From the NCBI RefSeq assembly GCF_902860225.1, contig NZ_LR794158.1, positions 1 to 64,000 of the forward strand: 64,000 bases of DNA, in the 5' to 3' direction. Shown here piece by piece: positions 1-7,670 of the stretch (positions within the stretch are counted from its first letter, which is position 1; every line of letters begins with the position of its first letter). Both the position numbers and the translations under genes were made by a program. The notes below the pieces were generated by a model that searched no databases, was not told the origin of the DNA, and saw only the letters and a program-made list of their open reading frames with translations. This stretch comes from Azoamicus ciliaticola. Lineage in GTDB: Bacteria; Pseudomonadota; Gammaproteobacteria; UBA6186; Azoamicaceae.

Positions 1-10
1 AACAAAATTA

Positions 11-47
11 TTAGTAACTTATTAATAACTTATTTATAAGTTACTAA
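11..47. repeat. 12-bp perfect inverted repeat with iterated TAACTTAT
   Basis: Arms TTAGTAACTTAT (11-22) and ATAAGTTACTAA (36-47) are exact reverse complements around a 13-nt spacer. The octamer TAACTTAT occurs at 15-22 and 26-33 in direct orientation and at 36-43 inverted, so three copies lie within 29 bp. The surroundings are almost pure A+T. It lies just beyond the 3' end of tsaD, so it may be a terminator hairpin for that gene. An iteron-like replication element is an alternative because the strand-composition switch is only 1-3 kb away. The repeat is seen directly; its role is inferred. Confidence 0.55.
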
Positions 48-95
48 ATAATAAAAAAATGAAAAAAAAATTGACAAAAAAAATAATAACTAATA

Positions 96-1103
96 TTATA
101 GATTTAACCTAATATTTGGTTTAACTATTATATTAAAGTTTTTATCAAATATATTTTTATTAAAATAAAAACAACCTAAAAATGAAATCATTGCACCATT
201 ATCAGTACAATATTTAATTGGTTGTGTACAAAAAGTAACATTAAAAATATAAGAATAGTTTTTCAATGCTTTTCTCAAATAAAAATTAGATGCAACACCA
301 CCAGATAATAACAGGCATTTATACTTTTTAGAAAGAAATAAATTTAAACATTTATTACAAATTAATCTAATTAACGTTGTTTGAAAATTGTAAGAAACAT
401 TACATTTGTCATTGAATGTTATAATTTTTAATTTACTTATATATCTAATAACAGAAGATTTTATACCACTAAAACTAAAGTTTAAATTTGAACTAGAATA
501 ACAAGAATTAAAATACCCAAGATTTGAAAATAAAAAATTCTTTCTTGAAAAAAATTCTAAACTTTTACCATTAGACGGAATAATTTTTAAACACCTAGCT
601 ATCTTATCAAAAGTTTCACCTATACTATCGTCTAAAGTTTCGCCTAAAATAAAAAAATTATCAAAATCATTCATTTCAATTAAAAATGTATGTGCGCCAG
701 ATAAAAATAAAACCAAAGAAGGAAAAGTTATTTTTTTATTAAAAAGAAAAGAAATCGTAATATGTGCTTTTAAGTGATTAACTCCTAAAGAAGGAATCCC
801 TAAAGCAAAAGATAATGCTTTACTCACTATAATTCCTATGAATAAAGAATTCTTCAATCCCGGTCCAATCGTATAAGAAATTAAATCAATGTCCCTAAGT
901 AAAATTTTTTTTATTTTTAGAGTAAAAAAAATTAATTTAAAAATTTTTTTTAAATGATCGTTAGATGCTAACTCAGGAACTGTGCCGCCATAAAAGTAAT
1001 GTATTTTTTGACTGTAAGTATATTCACAAATTAATCCATTCAAACTATCATATATAGCTATTCCAGTTTCATCGCAAGAAGTTTCTATACCCAAAATTAT
1101 CAT
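96..1103 (-). CDS. tsaD: tRNA N6-adenosine threonylcarbamoyltransferase TsaD
   Basis: TsaD transfers the threonylcarbamoyl group to A37 of ANN-decoding tRNAs, together with TsaB, TsaE and TsaC. The protein opens with the ASKHA-fold signature GIETSCDETG and carries the metal-binding pair in NHLKAH, the phosphate-loop region LSGAHT, and the late motif LLSGGVASN. At 335 residues it is close to the usual length of about 337. I chose the ATG at 1103 (MIILGIETS), which matches the family N-terminus; an in-frame ATG at 1112 adds only three residues. It is divergent from rpsU, the classical gammaproteobacterial tsaD/rpsU-dnaG-rpoD arrangement. Its product is F/S/G-rich, unlike the K/N/I-rich products of minus-strand genes beyond 6 kb, which fits it lying on the other side of a strand-composition switch. 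Confidence 0.96.
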   Translation of the reverse strand: MIILGIETSCDETGIAIYDSLNGLICEYTYSQKIHYFYGGTVPELASNDHLKKIFKLIFFTLKIKKILLRDIDLISYTIGPGLKNSLFIGIIVSKALSFALGIPSLGVNHLKAHITISFLFNKKITFPSLVLFLSGAHTFLIEMNDFDNFFILGETLDDSIGETFDKIARCLKIIPSNGKSLEFFSRKNFLFSNLGYFNSCYSSSNLNFSFSGIKSSVIRYISKLKIITFNDKCNVSYNFQTTLIRLICNKCLNLFLSKKYKCLLLSGGVASNFYLRKALKNYSYIFNVTFCTQPIKYCTDNGAMISFLGCFYFNKNIFDKNFNIIVKPNIRLNL

Positions 1104-1188
1104 TTTAAACATAATATCAAAAAAAATTTATTTTACTTTAAAAAAATATTTAATATAATAAATTAACATAATATTTTAAATTATAAAT

Positions 1189-1422
1189 ATGCCAAGCATT
1201 ACATTAAAAGAAAATGAATCATTAGATTTTGCAATACGTAGACTAAAAAGAGTGGTAGAAAAAGCTGGATTACCGAAAGAATTAAGAAAAAGGGAATTTT
1301 ATGAACCCCCATCAAAAATTAAAAAAAGATGTGTATCTACAGCAAAAAAACGAATGTTAAAAAAATTAATAAGAGAAAGATCTTTCTTAAAAAAAGGTAA
1401 CAAAAACTCTCGAATATATTAA
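1189..1422 (+). CDS. rpsU: 30S ribosomal protein bS21
   Basis: A 77-residue basic protein with the family N-terminus MPSITLKENES and the conserved core RRLKRVVEKAG followed by REFYEPPSKIKKR. bS21 binds the 30S platform near the anti-Shine-Dalgarno region and helps initiation. It is slightly longer than the usual 71 residues because of a lysine-rich tail. It is the first gene of the rpsU-dnaG-rpoD macromolecular-synthesis operon; dnaG starts 6 bp after its stop. The 76-bp gap to divergent tsaD is almost pure A+T and no clear promoter could be chosen in it. Confidence 0.95.
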   Translation: MPSITLKENESLDFAIRRLKRVVEKAGLPKELRKREFYEPPSKIKKRCVSTAKKRMLKKLIRERSFLKKGNKNSRIY

Positions 1423-1428
1423 AACATA

Positions 1429-2946
1429 ATGATTCAAAAAACTAAAATTGAAAACATTATAAAAAAATATGATATATTAAAATTAATATCTTCAATTTTA
1501 GAAGTTAAAAAAAGTGGTAATAGTTTTTTCACAAGATGTCCTTTTCACGAAGAAAAAACTGCGTCATTTTATATAAGTAAAAAAAGTCAAAGATATTATT
1601 GTTTTGGATGTCATAGAGCCGGGAATATAATAAATTTTATAATGGAATATAAAAAATGTAGTTTTTTATCAGCAATAGAAATAATTTCAAAAGAAAAAAT
1701 AAATAATAAATACAATAAAAATATAAAAGACGAACCAGTTTATAAAATATTTAATTACTTAAACGGAATATTAATAAAAACTACGGAAAATAATATAACC
1801 AAGTTCATTAAAAATAGGAAATTAAACGAAGAATCAATAACAAAATTTAAACTTGGTATCATATCATATCATATAGAAAAAATAAAAAATAAAAACATTA
1901 AGATATTTCTGTCTAAAATAGGAATTTTAGACAGAAATACTTTAAAGCTAAATAAAGTTTTTAAAAATCGACTTATAATCCCAATAAGAAATATGAAAGG
2001 AGAATATATAGGTATTGGTGGCAGAACAATATTTAATGATTTTAAACCTAAATATATAAATTCTCCAGAATCAGATATTTTTTCTAAAAAAAAAATATTT
2101 TATGGAATATATGAAGCTAAAAAAAATACAAATAGTTTTATAATTGTAGAAGGATATTTTGATGTAATAAAATTACATCAATTTGGAATAAAAAATGTTT
2201 TAGCTATATTAGGCACAGCTTTTTCTAAAGATCATTTAATGTTTTTGAAATCATTTTGTAAAAAAATTATTTTTTGTTTTGATGGTGATAAAGCTGGAAA
2301 ATTAGCATCCATAAAAACAGCTTTTATGTGCTTACCATTTTTATTTGAATTTGAAATTATAAAGTTTGTCATAATGCCGCAAAATTATGATCCTGATTCT
2401 TTTATTACTCTTAATGGTAAAGATAAATTTTTATTGTTATTAGATAAATCTATCTTTTTAATAGATTTTATATTTTTAATTATGAACATTAAAACGTTAA
2501 ATTCTTATTTTTTTTTCAAAATTAATAAAATATTAGAAAATGTTGAAAACATGCTCGTTAAAAATTTCGTTATAAATTATTTATCTAATTATTTATACTT
2601 TGGATTAAATAAAATAATTTATAATAAAAATGTAGCATCTATTTTTATAAAAGCTTGCATCTACTTAATCAAAAAAAAATATTTAATTTATAAAATTAAT
2701 TTCGATAAAATTTTTTGCAATAAATATATCTTTTTTAATAAAGATATAAGAATTTTTTTAGATTTATGTTTTTTAATAAAAAATAATTTAAATTTAAATT
2801 TTTCCAATTTAAATAAAAGATTAATAAATAAAATAAAATTAAAATGCGTAAATATTATTTTATTGATTAATAAAATGCCGATTGACATGTTAGAAAATGA
2901 GTTTTTAAGTATTTTAAAAAAAATAGAATCATATAATTTAAAATAG
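1429..2946 (+). CDS. dnaG: DNA primase DnaG
   Basis: DnaG makes RNA primers at the replication fork and works with DnaB. The CHC2 zinc-binding domain is intact with C37, H40, C58 and C61 (CPFH and CFGC motifs). The TOPRIM core follows with VEGYFDVI near residues 241-248 and the acidic motif FDGDKAG near 284-290. The protein has 505 residues against about 580 in E. coli. The shortening and the F/N/I-rich low-conservation sequence fall in the C-terminal helicase-binding part, so contact with DnaB may be altered. A 16-bp perfect hairpin lies inside the coding sequence at 1904-1939. Base composition changes along the gene, A-rich in the first half and T-rich in the second. Confidence 0.95.
   Translation: MIQKTKIENIIKKYDILKLISSILEVKKSGNSFFTRCPFHEEKTASFYISKKSQRYYCFGCHRAGNIINFIMEYKKCSFLSAIEIISKEKINNKYNKNIKDEPVYKIFNYLNGILIKTTENNITKFIKNRKLNEESITKFKLGIISYHIEKIKNKNIKIFLSKIGILDRNTLKLNKVFKNRLIIPIRNMKGEYIGIGGRTIFNDFKPKYINSPESDIFSKKKIFYGIYEAKKNTNSFIIVEGYFDVIKLHQFGIKNVLAILGTAFSKDHLMFLKSFCKKIIFCFDGDKAGKLASIKTAFMCLPFLFEFEIIKFVIMPQNYDPDSFITLNGKDKFLLLLDKSIFLIDFIFLIMNIKTLNSYFFFKINKILENVENMLVKNFVINYLSNYLYFGLNKIIYNKNVASIFIKACIYLIKKKYLIYKINFDKIFCNKYIFFNKDIRIFLDLCFLIKNNLNLNFSNLNKRLINKIKLKCVNIILLINKMPIDMLENEFLSILKKIESYNLK
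1904..1939. repeat. 16-bp perfect hairpin inside dnaG
   Basis: Arms 1904-1919 and 1924-1939 are exact reverse complements, with core TCTGTCTAAAAT / ATTTTAGACAGA, separated by the 4-nt loop AGGA. It encodes sense codons of dnaG in a stretch without conserved catalytic residues. Most other inverted repeats noticed in the window are 6-12 bp long and intergenic, so a coding hairpin this long stands out. Confidence 0.7.
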
Positions 2947-2955
2947 GAGTTTTCA

Positions 2956-4587
2956 ATGTATGATTTAGATTCAGAATATTCTAAAGAAAAGACTATTGAT
3001 GTTGAAGAAATAAATAATCTTGATAAAAATTTGAATAAAGTTAATATATTGTCAGCAAATAATTTCCAAGAGGAAGCCGTATTTAAAGTAAAAGATCCTA
3101 TGAAAATGTATATGAAGGAAATGGGAAGTATAAATTTATTAACTAGAAAAGGTGAAATATCTATAGCAAAAAGAATAGAAGATGGAATTAAAAATACTAT
3201 ATTTACATTTGCACAATATCCTAAAATGTTAAATTTAATAATAGAAGATTATAATAAAGTGAAAGCCGGGTTCATAAATTTATCAGAATTAGTTAATGGA
3301 TTTTTAGAAGATAATGATGCTTCTGCATCTAATGTTGATTTTGGAATAACAGAAAACTATGATTTAGACGTTTATTTGGATAATAAAAAAGTTAGAAAAA
3401 TATTTGATGAATTAGTCTTTTTAATAATAGAAACACAATTTGTTGAAAAAAAATATGGTAGAAATCATAGTAAAACTAAATTTATGTTTAATAAACTTGG
3501 TTATTTTTTAATTTTGTTTAAATGGTCTTTTAATGTTATTGATCGTTTAACTAGCAATATGAAATCTTTACTAGATTCTGTTAAAATGCAAGAAAAAATT
3601 ATAATGAATTTATGCGTAGAAAAATGCGGCGTACAAAAAAAATATTTTTTATCAACTTTTTTTAATAATGAAACTAATTTTTTGTGGTTTGATAAGTTTT
3701 TAATATCGCATGAATGTGATCATGTGAAATTGCAAGTTTTTAAATATGAAATTTTACTGGCTCAAAAGAAATTATCAAATTTAGAACAAAAAATGTTTTT
3801 AAAAATTGTTGAACTTAAAGAATTAAATAGAAATATTTCTATAGGTGAAAACAAAGCTAGATTAGCAAAAAATGAAATAATAGAAGCTAATTTGCGTTTA
3901 GTTATATCAATTGCTAAAAGGTATATAAATCGTGGATTGCAATTTTTGGATTTAATACAAGAGGGTAATATAGGATTAATGAAAGCAGTTGATAAATTTG
4001 AATATAGGCGTGGTTATAAATTTTCTACTTATGCAACTTGGTGGATTAGGCAAGCAATAACAAGATCTATAGCAGATCAAGCCAGAATAATTAGAATACC
4101 TGTACATATGATTGAAACTATAAATAAATTAAATAGAATTATAAGACAAATTTTACAAGAAGATGGTAGAGAAGCTTCGCCAGAAGAATTGAGTGGATAT
4201 ATGGGAATGGCAGAAAATAAAATAAGGAAAATAATGAAAATTGCTAAAGAACCTATATCATTGGAAACTCCGGTTGGTGATGATGAAGATTCTTCTTTAG
4301 GAGATTTTATAGAAGATAATTCATTTATATCACCATTGGATTCTGCAAAAAAGGAAAATTTAAAAGATTTTTTGGTATCTTTATTGTCAAGATTGTCTCC
4401 TAGAGAGTCTAAAGTTCTTATGATGCGCTTTGGAATAGGAATGAATACAGATCATACTTTAGAAGAAATAGGAAAACAATTCGATGTAACTAGAGAACGC
4501 ATAAGACAAATAGAAGCAAAAGCTTTGAGAAAATTGAGAAATCCTACTATTATAAAACAATTAAAAGAATTTTCGTATGATGATTGA
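2956..4587 (+). CDS. rpoD: RNA polymerase primary sigma factor RpoD (sigma70)
   Basis: Directs RNA polymerase to housekeeping promoters. Region 1.2 begins near KDPMKMYMKEMG (about residues 47-58). Region 2 is nearly canonical: ANLRLVISIAKRY, DLIQEGNIGLMKAVDKFEY, then FSTYATWWIRQAI (the -10-binding helix). Region 3 follows, and region 4 has the helix-turn-helix DVTRERIRQIEAKAL. It has 543 residues against 613 in E. coli; region 1.1 is nearly gone and the non-conserved insert between regions 1.2 and 2 is degraded. It starts 9 bp after dnaG with a TAGGAG ribosome-binding site. Promoters seen in the window (for example 4584-4612, 17086-17114, 24538-24566) have sigma70-like spacing, consistent with a conventional region 2/4. 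Confidence 0.97.
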   Translation: MYDLDSEYSKEKTIDVEEINNLDKNLNKVNILSANNFQEEAVFKVKDPMKMYMKEMGSINLLTRKGEISIAKRIEDGIKNTIFTFAQYPKMLNLIIEDYNKVKAGFINLSELVNGFLEDNDASASNVDFGITENYDLDVYLDNKKVRKIFDELVFLIIETQFVEKKYGRNHSKTKFMFNKLGYFLILFKWSFNVIDRLTSNMKSLLDSVKMQEKIIMNLCVEKCGVQKKYFLSTFFNNETNFLWFDKFLISHECDHVKLQVFKYEILLAQKKLSNLEQKMFLKIVELKELNRNISIGENKARLAKNEIIEANLRLVISIAKRYINRGLQFLDLIQEGNIGLMKAVDKFEYRRGYKFSTYATWWIRQAITRSIADQARIIRIPVHMIETINKLNRIIRQILQEDGREASPEELSGYMGMAENKIRKIMKIAKEPISLETPVGDDEDSSLGDFIEDNSFISPLDSAKKENLKDFLVSLLSRLSPRESKVLMMRFGIGMNTDHTLEEIGKQFDVTRERIRQIEAKALRKLRNPTIIKQLKEFSYDD

Positions 4588-4612
4588 AAAAAGAATTTTA
4601 TTTGTGTATATT
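4584..4612 (+). promoter_or_regulatory. sigma70-type promoter of tRNA-Ile2
   Basis: TTGAAA at 4584-4589, a 17-bp spacer and TATATT at 4607-4612, eleven bases before the first tRNA base. The -35 box overlaps the TGA stop of rpoD. Recognised by consensus only. Confidence 0.6.
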
Positions 4613-4622
4613 ATTTAAAGAT

Positions 4623-4695
<73 letters not shown>

Positions 4696-4735
4696 TTTTA
4701 TTTTTTATGATGATTATTAAATATATTAGGTTTAA

Positions 4736-5989
4736 ATGTTAAGTGTTAAAAAATTTAGTATAATTTGTGATTTAGATGGCAAGATTTTATCTTTTAATCA
4801 TAAATGTGAAAATTTTTTTAAGTTATTAAAACAAGATGTTGTTGGAATTGAGCGTATATATAATTTAATTAGTTCTGAATTTGTTATTTATTTTATCGAT
4901 AAATTTAATTATTTTAAAAATACACAGACTGATTTTTATCATGTTAGTGTTATTTTAAATAATTCTATTTCAATAAATCTTGTTTTGAGAAAAAAAAATA
5001 ATAAAAAATTTATAATAGTGGATTTTTTTGATTCACCTAATGTTTTAATTAAACCTAAAAAATCTTTTTTAAATAGTATAAATCTTATTTTTAGAAGCAA
5101 GTTTACTTTAGGTAGCATATTACCATTTTTTTTTAGTTTTTTCATATCAATTAATAATTTTGATGATTATTCTCTTTCTATAACTTTTATATTGTTTGTA
5201 GCTTTATATTTTCTGCATGTTTCTGCTAACACTTTTAATGATTATTTTGATTGGAAGAGTGGACGAGATAAAATTAATGTGGATTATGTTTTATTTAGTA
5301 CTGGTGGAAGTAGAGCTATAGATTTAAAACTTATATCTGAAAAAAATATGTTATATTTATCTATATTAAGTTTATTTATAGTATCTATTTTGGGGTTGAT
5401 ATTAATTTATTTAAGAGGTTTTTTAATTTTTTATTTAGGTTTTATAGGTTTTTTTTGCGTTTATTTTTATTCGGCACCACCAATTCATTTAGCTAGTAGG
5501 TATGGACTCGGTGAAATCATGCACATAATATGCTTGGGCCCATTGATGACATATAGCTGTACATATGCATTGACTGGTAGTTCTAACTTAGATTATTTAG
5601 TTTTAGGATTTCCATTTGGGTTATTAATAACTTGTTGTTTATTGTTAAATGAAGTCCCTGATTCAAAATTTGATAAAATAAGTAAGAAGTTTAATTTAGT
5701 TGTTTTTTTAGGATTAGAACGTGTACCCTATTTGTTCAGTATATTATTTTTATTTGCTTTTTGCATTATTTTAATTTATACTTTATTTTTTAATTATATA
5801 TTTTTTGTATTTATTTTTATTATTATTCCGTATTTTTTAAATGGAATAAAACATGTTTTTAATATAAGTTTATATAGAAATTCTGTAAATAAAGCTTGTT
5901 TGTTCAGTTTTTATATTTATTTATATGTTGGCTTAATTTTAATTCTTTCTTCTATTTTAAATTCTTTAACGTATTTTTATCCCTGGTAG
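4736..5989 (+). CDS. UbiA-superfamily prenyltransferase with PAS-like N-terminal extension
   Basis: Residues from about 115 to the end are a polytopic UbiA-superfamily (MenA-like) prenyltransferase. The first Asp-rich motif is NDYFDWKSGRD (near 162-172), followed by STGGSRAID; the second is NEVPDSKFD followed by NLVVFLG. Such enzymes join a polyprenyl diphosphate to an aromatic ring or other acceptor in the membrane. Ahead of it lies a soluble stretch of about 100 residues (FSIICDLDGKILSFN, then a helical part, then alternating beta strands) that looks like a PAS domain; that call is by eye. MenA-family proteins are usually near 300 residues, so 417 supports a fusion. The acceptor is unknown: a quinone precursor, or a role with the eboD/eboE genes 17 kb away, are both possible. 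The TAG stop lies inside the downstream tRNA-Asn. Confidence 0.8.
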   Translation: MLSVKKFSIICDLDGKILSFNHKCENFFKLLKQDVVGIERIYNLISSEFVIYFIDKFNYFKNTQTDFYHVSVILNNSISINLVLRKKNNKKFIIVDFFDSPNVLIKPKKSFLNSINLIFRSKFTLGSILPFFFSFFISINNFDDYSLSITFILFVALYFLHVSANTFNDYFDWKSGRDKINVDYVLFSTGGSRAIDLKLISEKNMLYLSILSLFIVSILGLILIYLRGFLIFYLGFIGFFCVYFYSAPPIHLASRYGLGEIMHIICLGPLMTYSCTYALTGSSNLDYLVLGFPFGLLITCCLLLNEVPDSKFDKISKKFNLVVFLGLERVPYLFSILFLFAFCIILIYTLFFNYIFFVFIFIIIPYFLNGIKHVFNISLYRNSVNKACLFSFYIYLYVGLILILSSILNSLTYFYPW

Positions 5990-6052
5990 CTCAGCAGGTA
6001 GAGCAAGTGGCTGTTAACCACTGGGTCGGCGGTTCGAATCCGTCCCAGGGAG
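5980..6052 (+). tRNA. tRNA-Asn (GUU)
   Basis: Canonical cloverleaf: acceptor TCCCTGG/CCAGGGA with discriminator G, D arm GCTC/GAGC, anticodon stem AGTGG/CCACT with loop CTGTTAA (anticodon GTT), T stem GGCGG/CCGTC with loop TTCGAAT. CCA is not encoded. Its first ten bases are also the end of the upstream prenyltransferase gene: tRNA bases T8-A9-G10 form that gene's TAG stop. The convergent permease gene ends one base after the tRNA. Confidence 0.97.
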
Positions 6053-7228
6053 CTATAATTTAAATATATCATTTATTATAGCGTATAAAAAAAACGAACA
6101 ATTCATAGTTAATAAAAATTTTCCACCAGGTATTGTTATTTTACCTTTTATTTTTAAAATGTATCTTCCGTACCATACCGTTATTGTTGGAATTATTCCT
6201 AGTAAAAATGATACTAATATTCCGCTTAATTTCAATAGAGCTATAAATCCAAGTTTTAAATATATTATTGCGAGTATAGGTGGTATTATTATTGCTATTA
6301 AAATTATTATGTTATTTTTTTTCAATATTCTTTCATCTGATAAAAAATCTTTTAAACTTGTAGCAACACCTATTAATGAAGTAATTACTGCTAAAAATGA
6401 AAATATCTTTATTATTTTAATTATGCTTTCAGAATTTATTATTTTACTTATAAAATTCGTAAAGATGACGTCTGCTGGTATTTTTTGCTGTGTTATGTAT
6501 TGTAGACTGAATTCACCTGATAGTGGAAAAACACCCAGCATTATGAGAATCCATAAAATATAAATTATTAATGGTATTAAGCTTCCAAGTAAAATTGTTT
6601 TGTATAATATTTTATTTTTTTTTTTTAGAAAATCTGAAAGCGTTGGTATTATTATGGCAAATCCAAAAGATGTTATTGCTAAAGTAAATATGTTACTTAT
6701 ATTTTCTAAATTATAAGTTTTTATATTATCCATTTTCACATAATTTAGACATTTAAAAATTATTATTGTGTATGTCAGAAATAATAATATAGATAAAATG
6801 TTATTTATTTTTTTAAACATTTCGTTTTTATGAAATGTTATTAAATATATTAGTACTATGTATATTAATAAACTTGGAATTAAAGTGTATTTATTCGATA
6901 AATCATTACTCATCATCCATTTTGTATAAGCTAATATGTAAGCACTTATTAATGAATATAATAATGATATGTAGATTATAGACGCTATTACTTTCCACTT
7001 GTATCCTAGAATTTGATTTATTACGCTTATTATATTTGTATTTTTTTTAAACCATAACGTTGTTTCTAACATTAAAAATGCACTTATTGTCATGAAAATG
7101 TAGCATATTATAAATACCATTGTCGAATAAAAAAAACCATTATATACAGTTAAACATGGTAATGCTAAAATGCCAGCGCCTATAGATGTGCAACTTATAA
7201 AAAATATACTGCTTATTATTTTAATCAT
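6053..7228 (-). CDS. aromatic amino-acid permease (TyrP/Mtr-like, HAAAP family)
   Basis: A 391-residue inner-membrane protein with about eleven hydrophobic segments. The N-terminus SIGAGILALPCLT is the substrate-site glycine-rich helix of the hydroxy/aromatic amino-acid permease (HAAAP) family, and a second signature FGFAIIIPTLSDFL follows near residue 192. Length matches TyrP (about 403). These proteins import tyrosine, tryptophan or related amino acids by proton symport. A symbiont without aromatic amino-acid synthesis would need this, but the exact substrate cannot be read from sequence. It is convergent with tRNA-Asn (stop abuts the tRNA) and lies downstream of tRNA-Ser on the same strand, with 7 bp between them. 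Confidence 0.85.
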   Translation of the reverse strand: MIKIISSIFFISCTSIGAGILALPCLTVYNGFFYSTMVFIICYIFMTISAFLMLETTLWFKKNTNIISVINQILGYKWKVIASIIYISLLYSLISAYILAYTKWMMSNDLSNKYTLIPSLLIYIVLIYLITFHKNEMFKKINNILSILLFLTYTIIIFKCLNYVKMDNIKTYNLENISNIFTLAITSFGFAIIIPTLSDFLKKKNKILYKTILLGSLIPLIIYILWILIMLGVFPLSGEFSLQYITQQKIPADVIFTNFISKIINSESIIKIIKIFSFLAVITSLIGVATSLKDFLSDERILKKNNIIILIAIIIPPILAIIYLKLGFIALLKLSGILVSFLLGIIPTITVWYGRYILKIKGKITIPGGKFLLTMNCSFFLYAIINDIFKL

Positions 7229-7235
7229 TTTATTT

Positions 7236-7320
7236 CGGAGAGAGAGGGATTCGAACCCTCGGTACTAAAAAGTACACACGCTTTCCAGACGTGTTCCTTA
7301 AGCCACTCGGTCATCTCTCC
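7236..7320 (-). tRNA. tRNA-Ser (GGA)
   Basis: Class II tRNA with a long variable arm: acceptor GGAGAGA/TCTCTCC with discriminator G, anticodon loop CTGGAAA (anticodon GGA, reads UCU/UCC), variable-arm hairpin around GTACTTTTTAGTAC, T stem GAGGG/CCCTC with loop TTCGAAT. CCA is not encoded. Its first base is also the last base of the rplS TAG stop codon on the same strand, so a shared transcript must be processed exactly at the stop. Confidence 0.96.
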
Positions 7321-7670
7321 TATTTCGTATTTTTTTCTTTTACTCTTGCAGCTTTTCCTGTTAGTTTCTTAATATAATATATTTTTGATTTTCTTACTAG
7401 TCCTTGTTTTTTTATTTTTATCCAATTAATTGTTGGACTATTTATAAAAAATGTTTTTTCTATACCTTCTCCAAGAGAGATTTTTCTTATAGTGCAAGTT
7501 GGATTTATTCCATTTTTTTTTGATAAAACTAAGCCTTCGAAATTTTGATTTCTATTTTTATATTTATTATCTATTATGTTAAAATTTACACATATAGTGT
7601 CACCAGTTTTAAAAGATGGTAGCGGTTTTATTTCTCTTTTTTCTGATATTATTTTTAATATGTTATTCAT
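7320..7670 (-). CDS. rplS: 50S ribosomal protein bL19
   Basis: 116 residues, the normal size. Family features are FKTGDTICVNFNI, FEGLVLSKKNG, TCTIRKISLGEGIEKTF and the C-terminal KIYYIKKLTGKAARVKE. bL19 sits at the 30S-50S interface. It overlaps the end of trmD by 8 bp, as in the classical rpsP-rimM-trmD-rplS operon, from which rimM is missing here. The stop codon shares one base with tRNA-Ser. Confidence 0.96.
   Translation of the reverse strand: MNNILKIISEKREIKPLPSFKTGDTICVNFNIIDNKYKNRNQNFEGLVLSKKNGINPTCTIRKISLGEGIEKTFFINSPTINWIKIKKQGLVRKSKIYYIKKLTGKAARVKEKNTK

Noticed and set aside
6159..6563. 134-codon plus-strand open frame
   Set aside because: It lies antisense inside the aromatic amino-acid permease, has no recognisable motif, and reflects reverse-complement AT-rich sequence.
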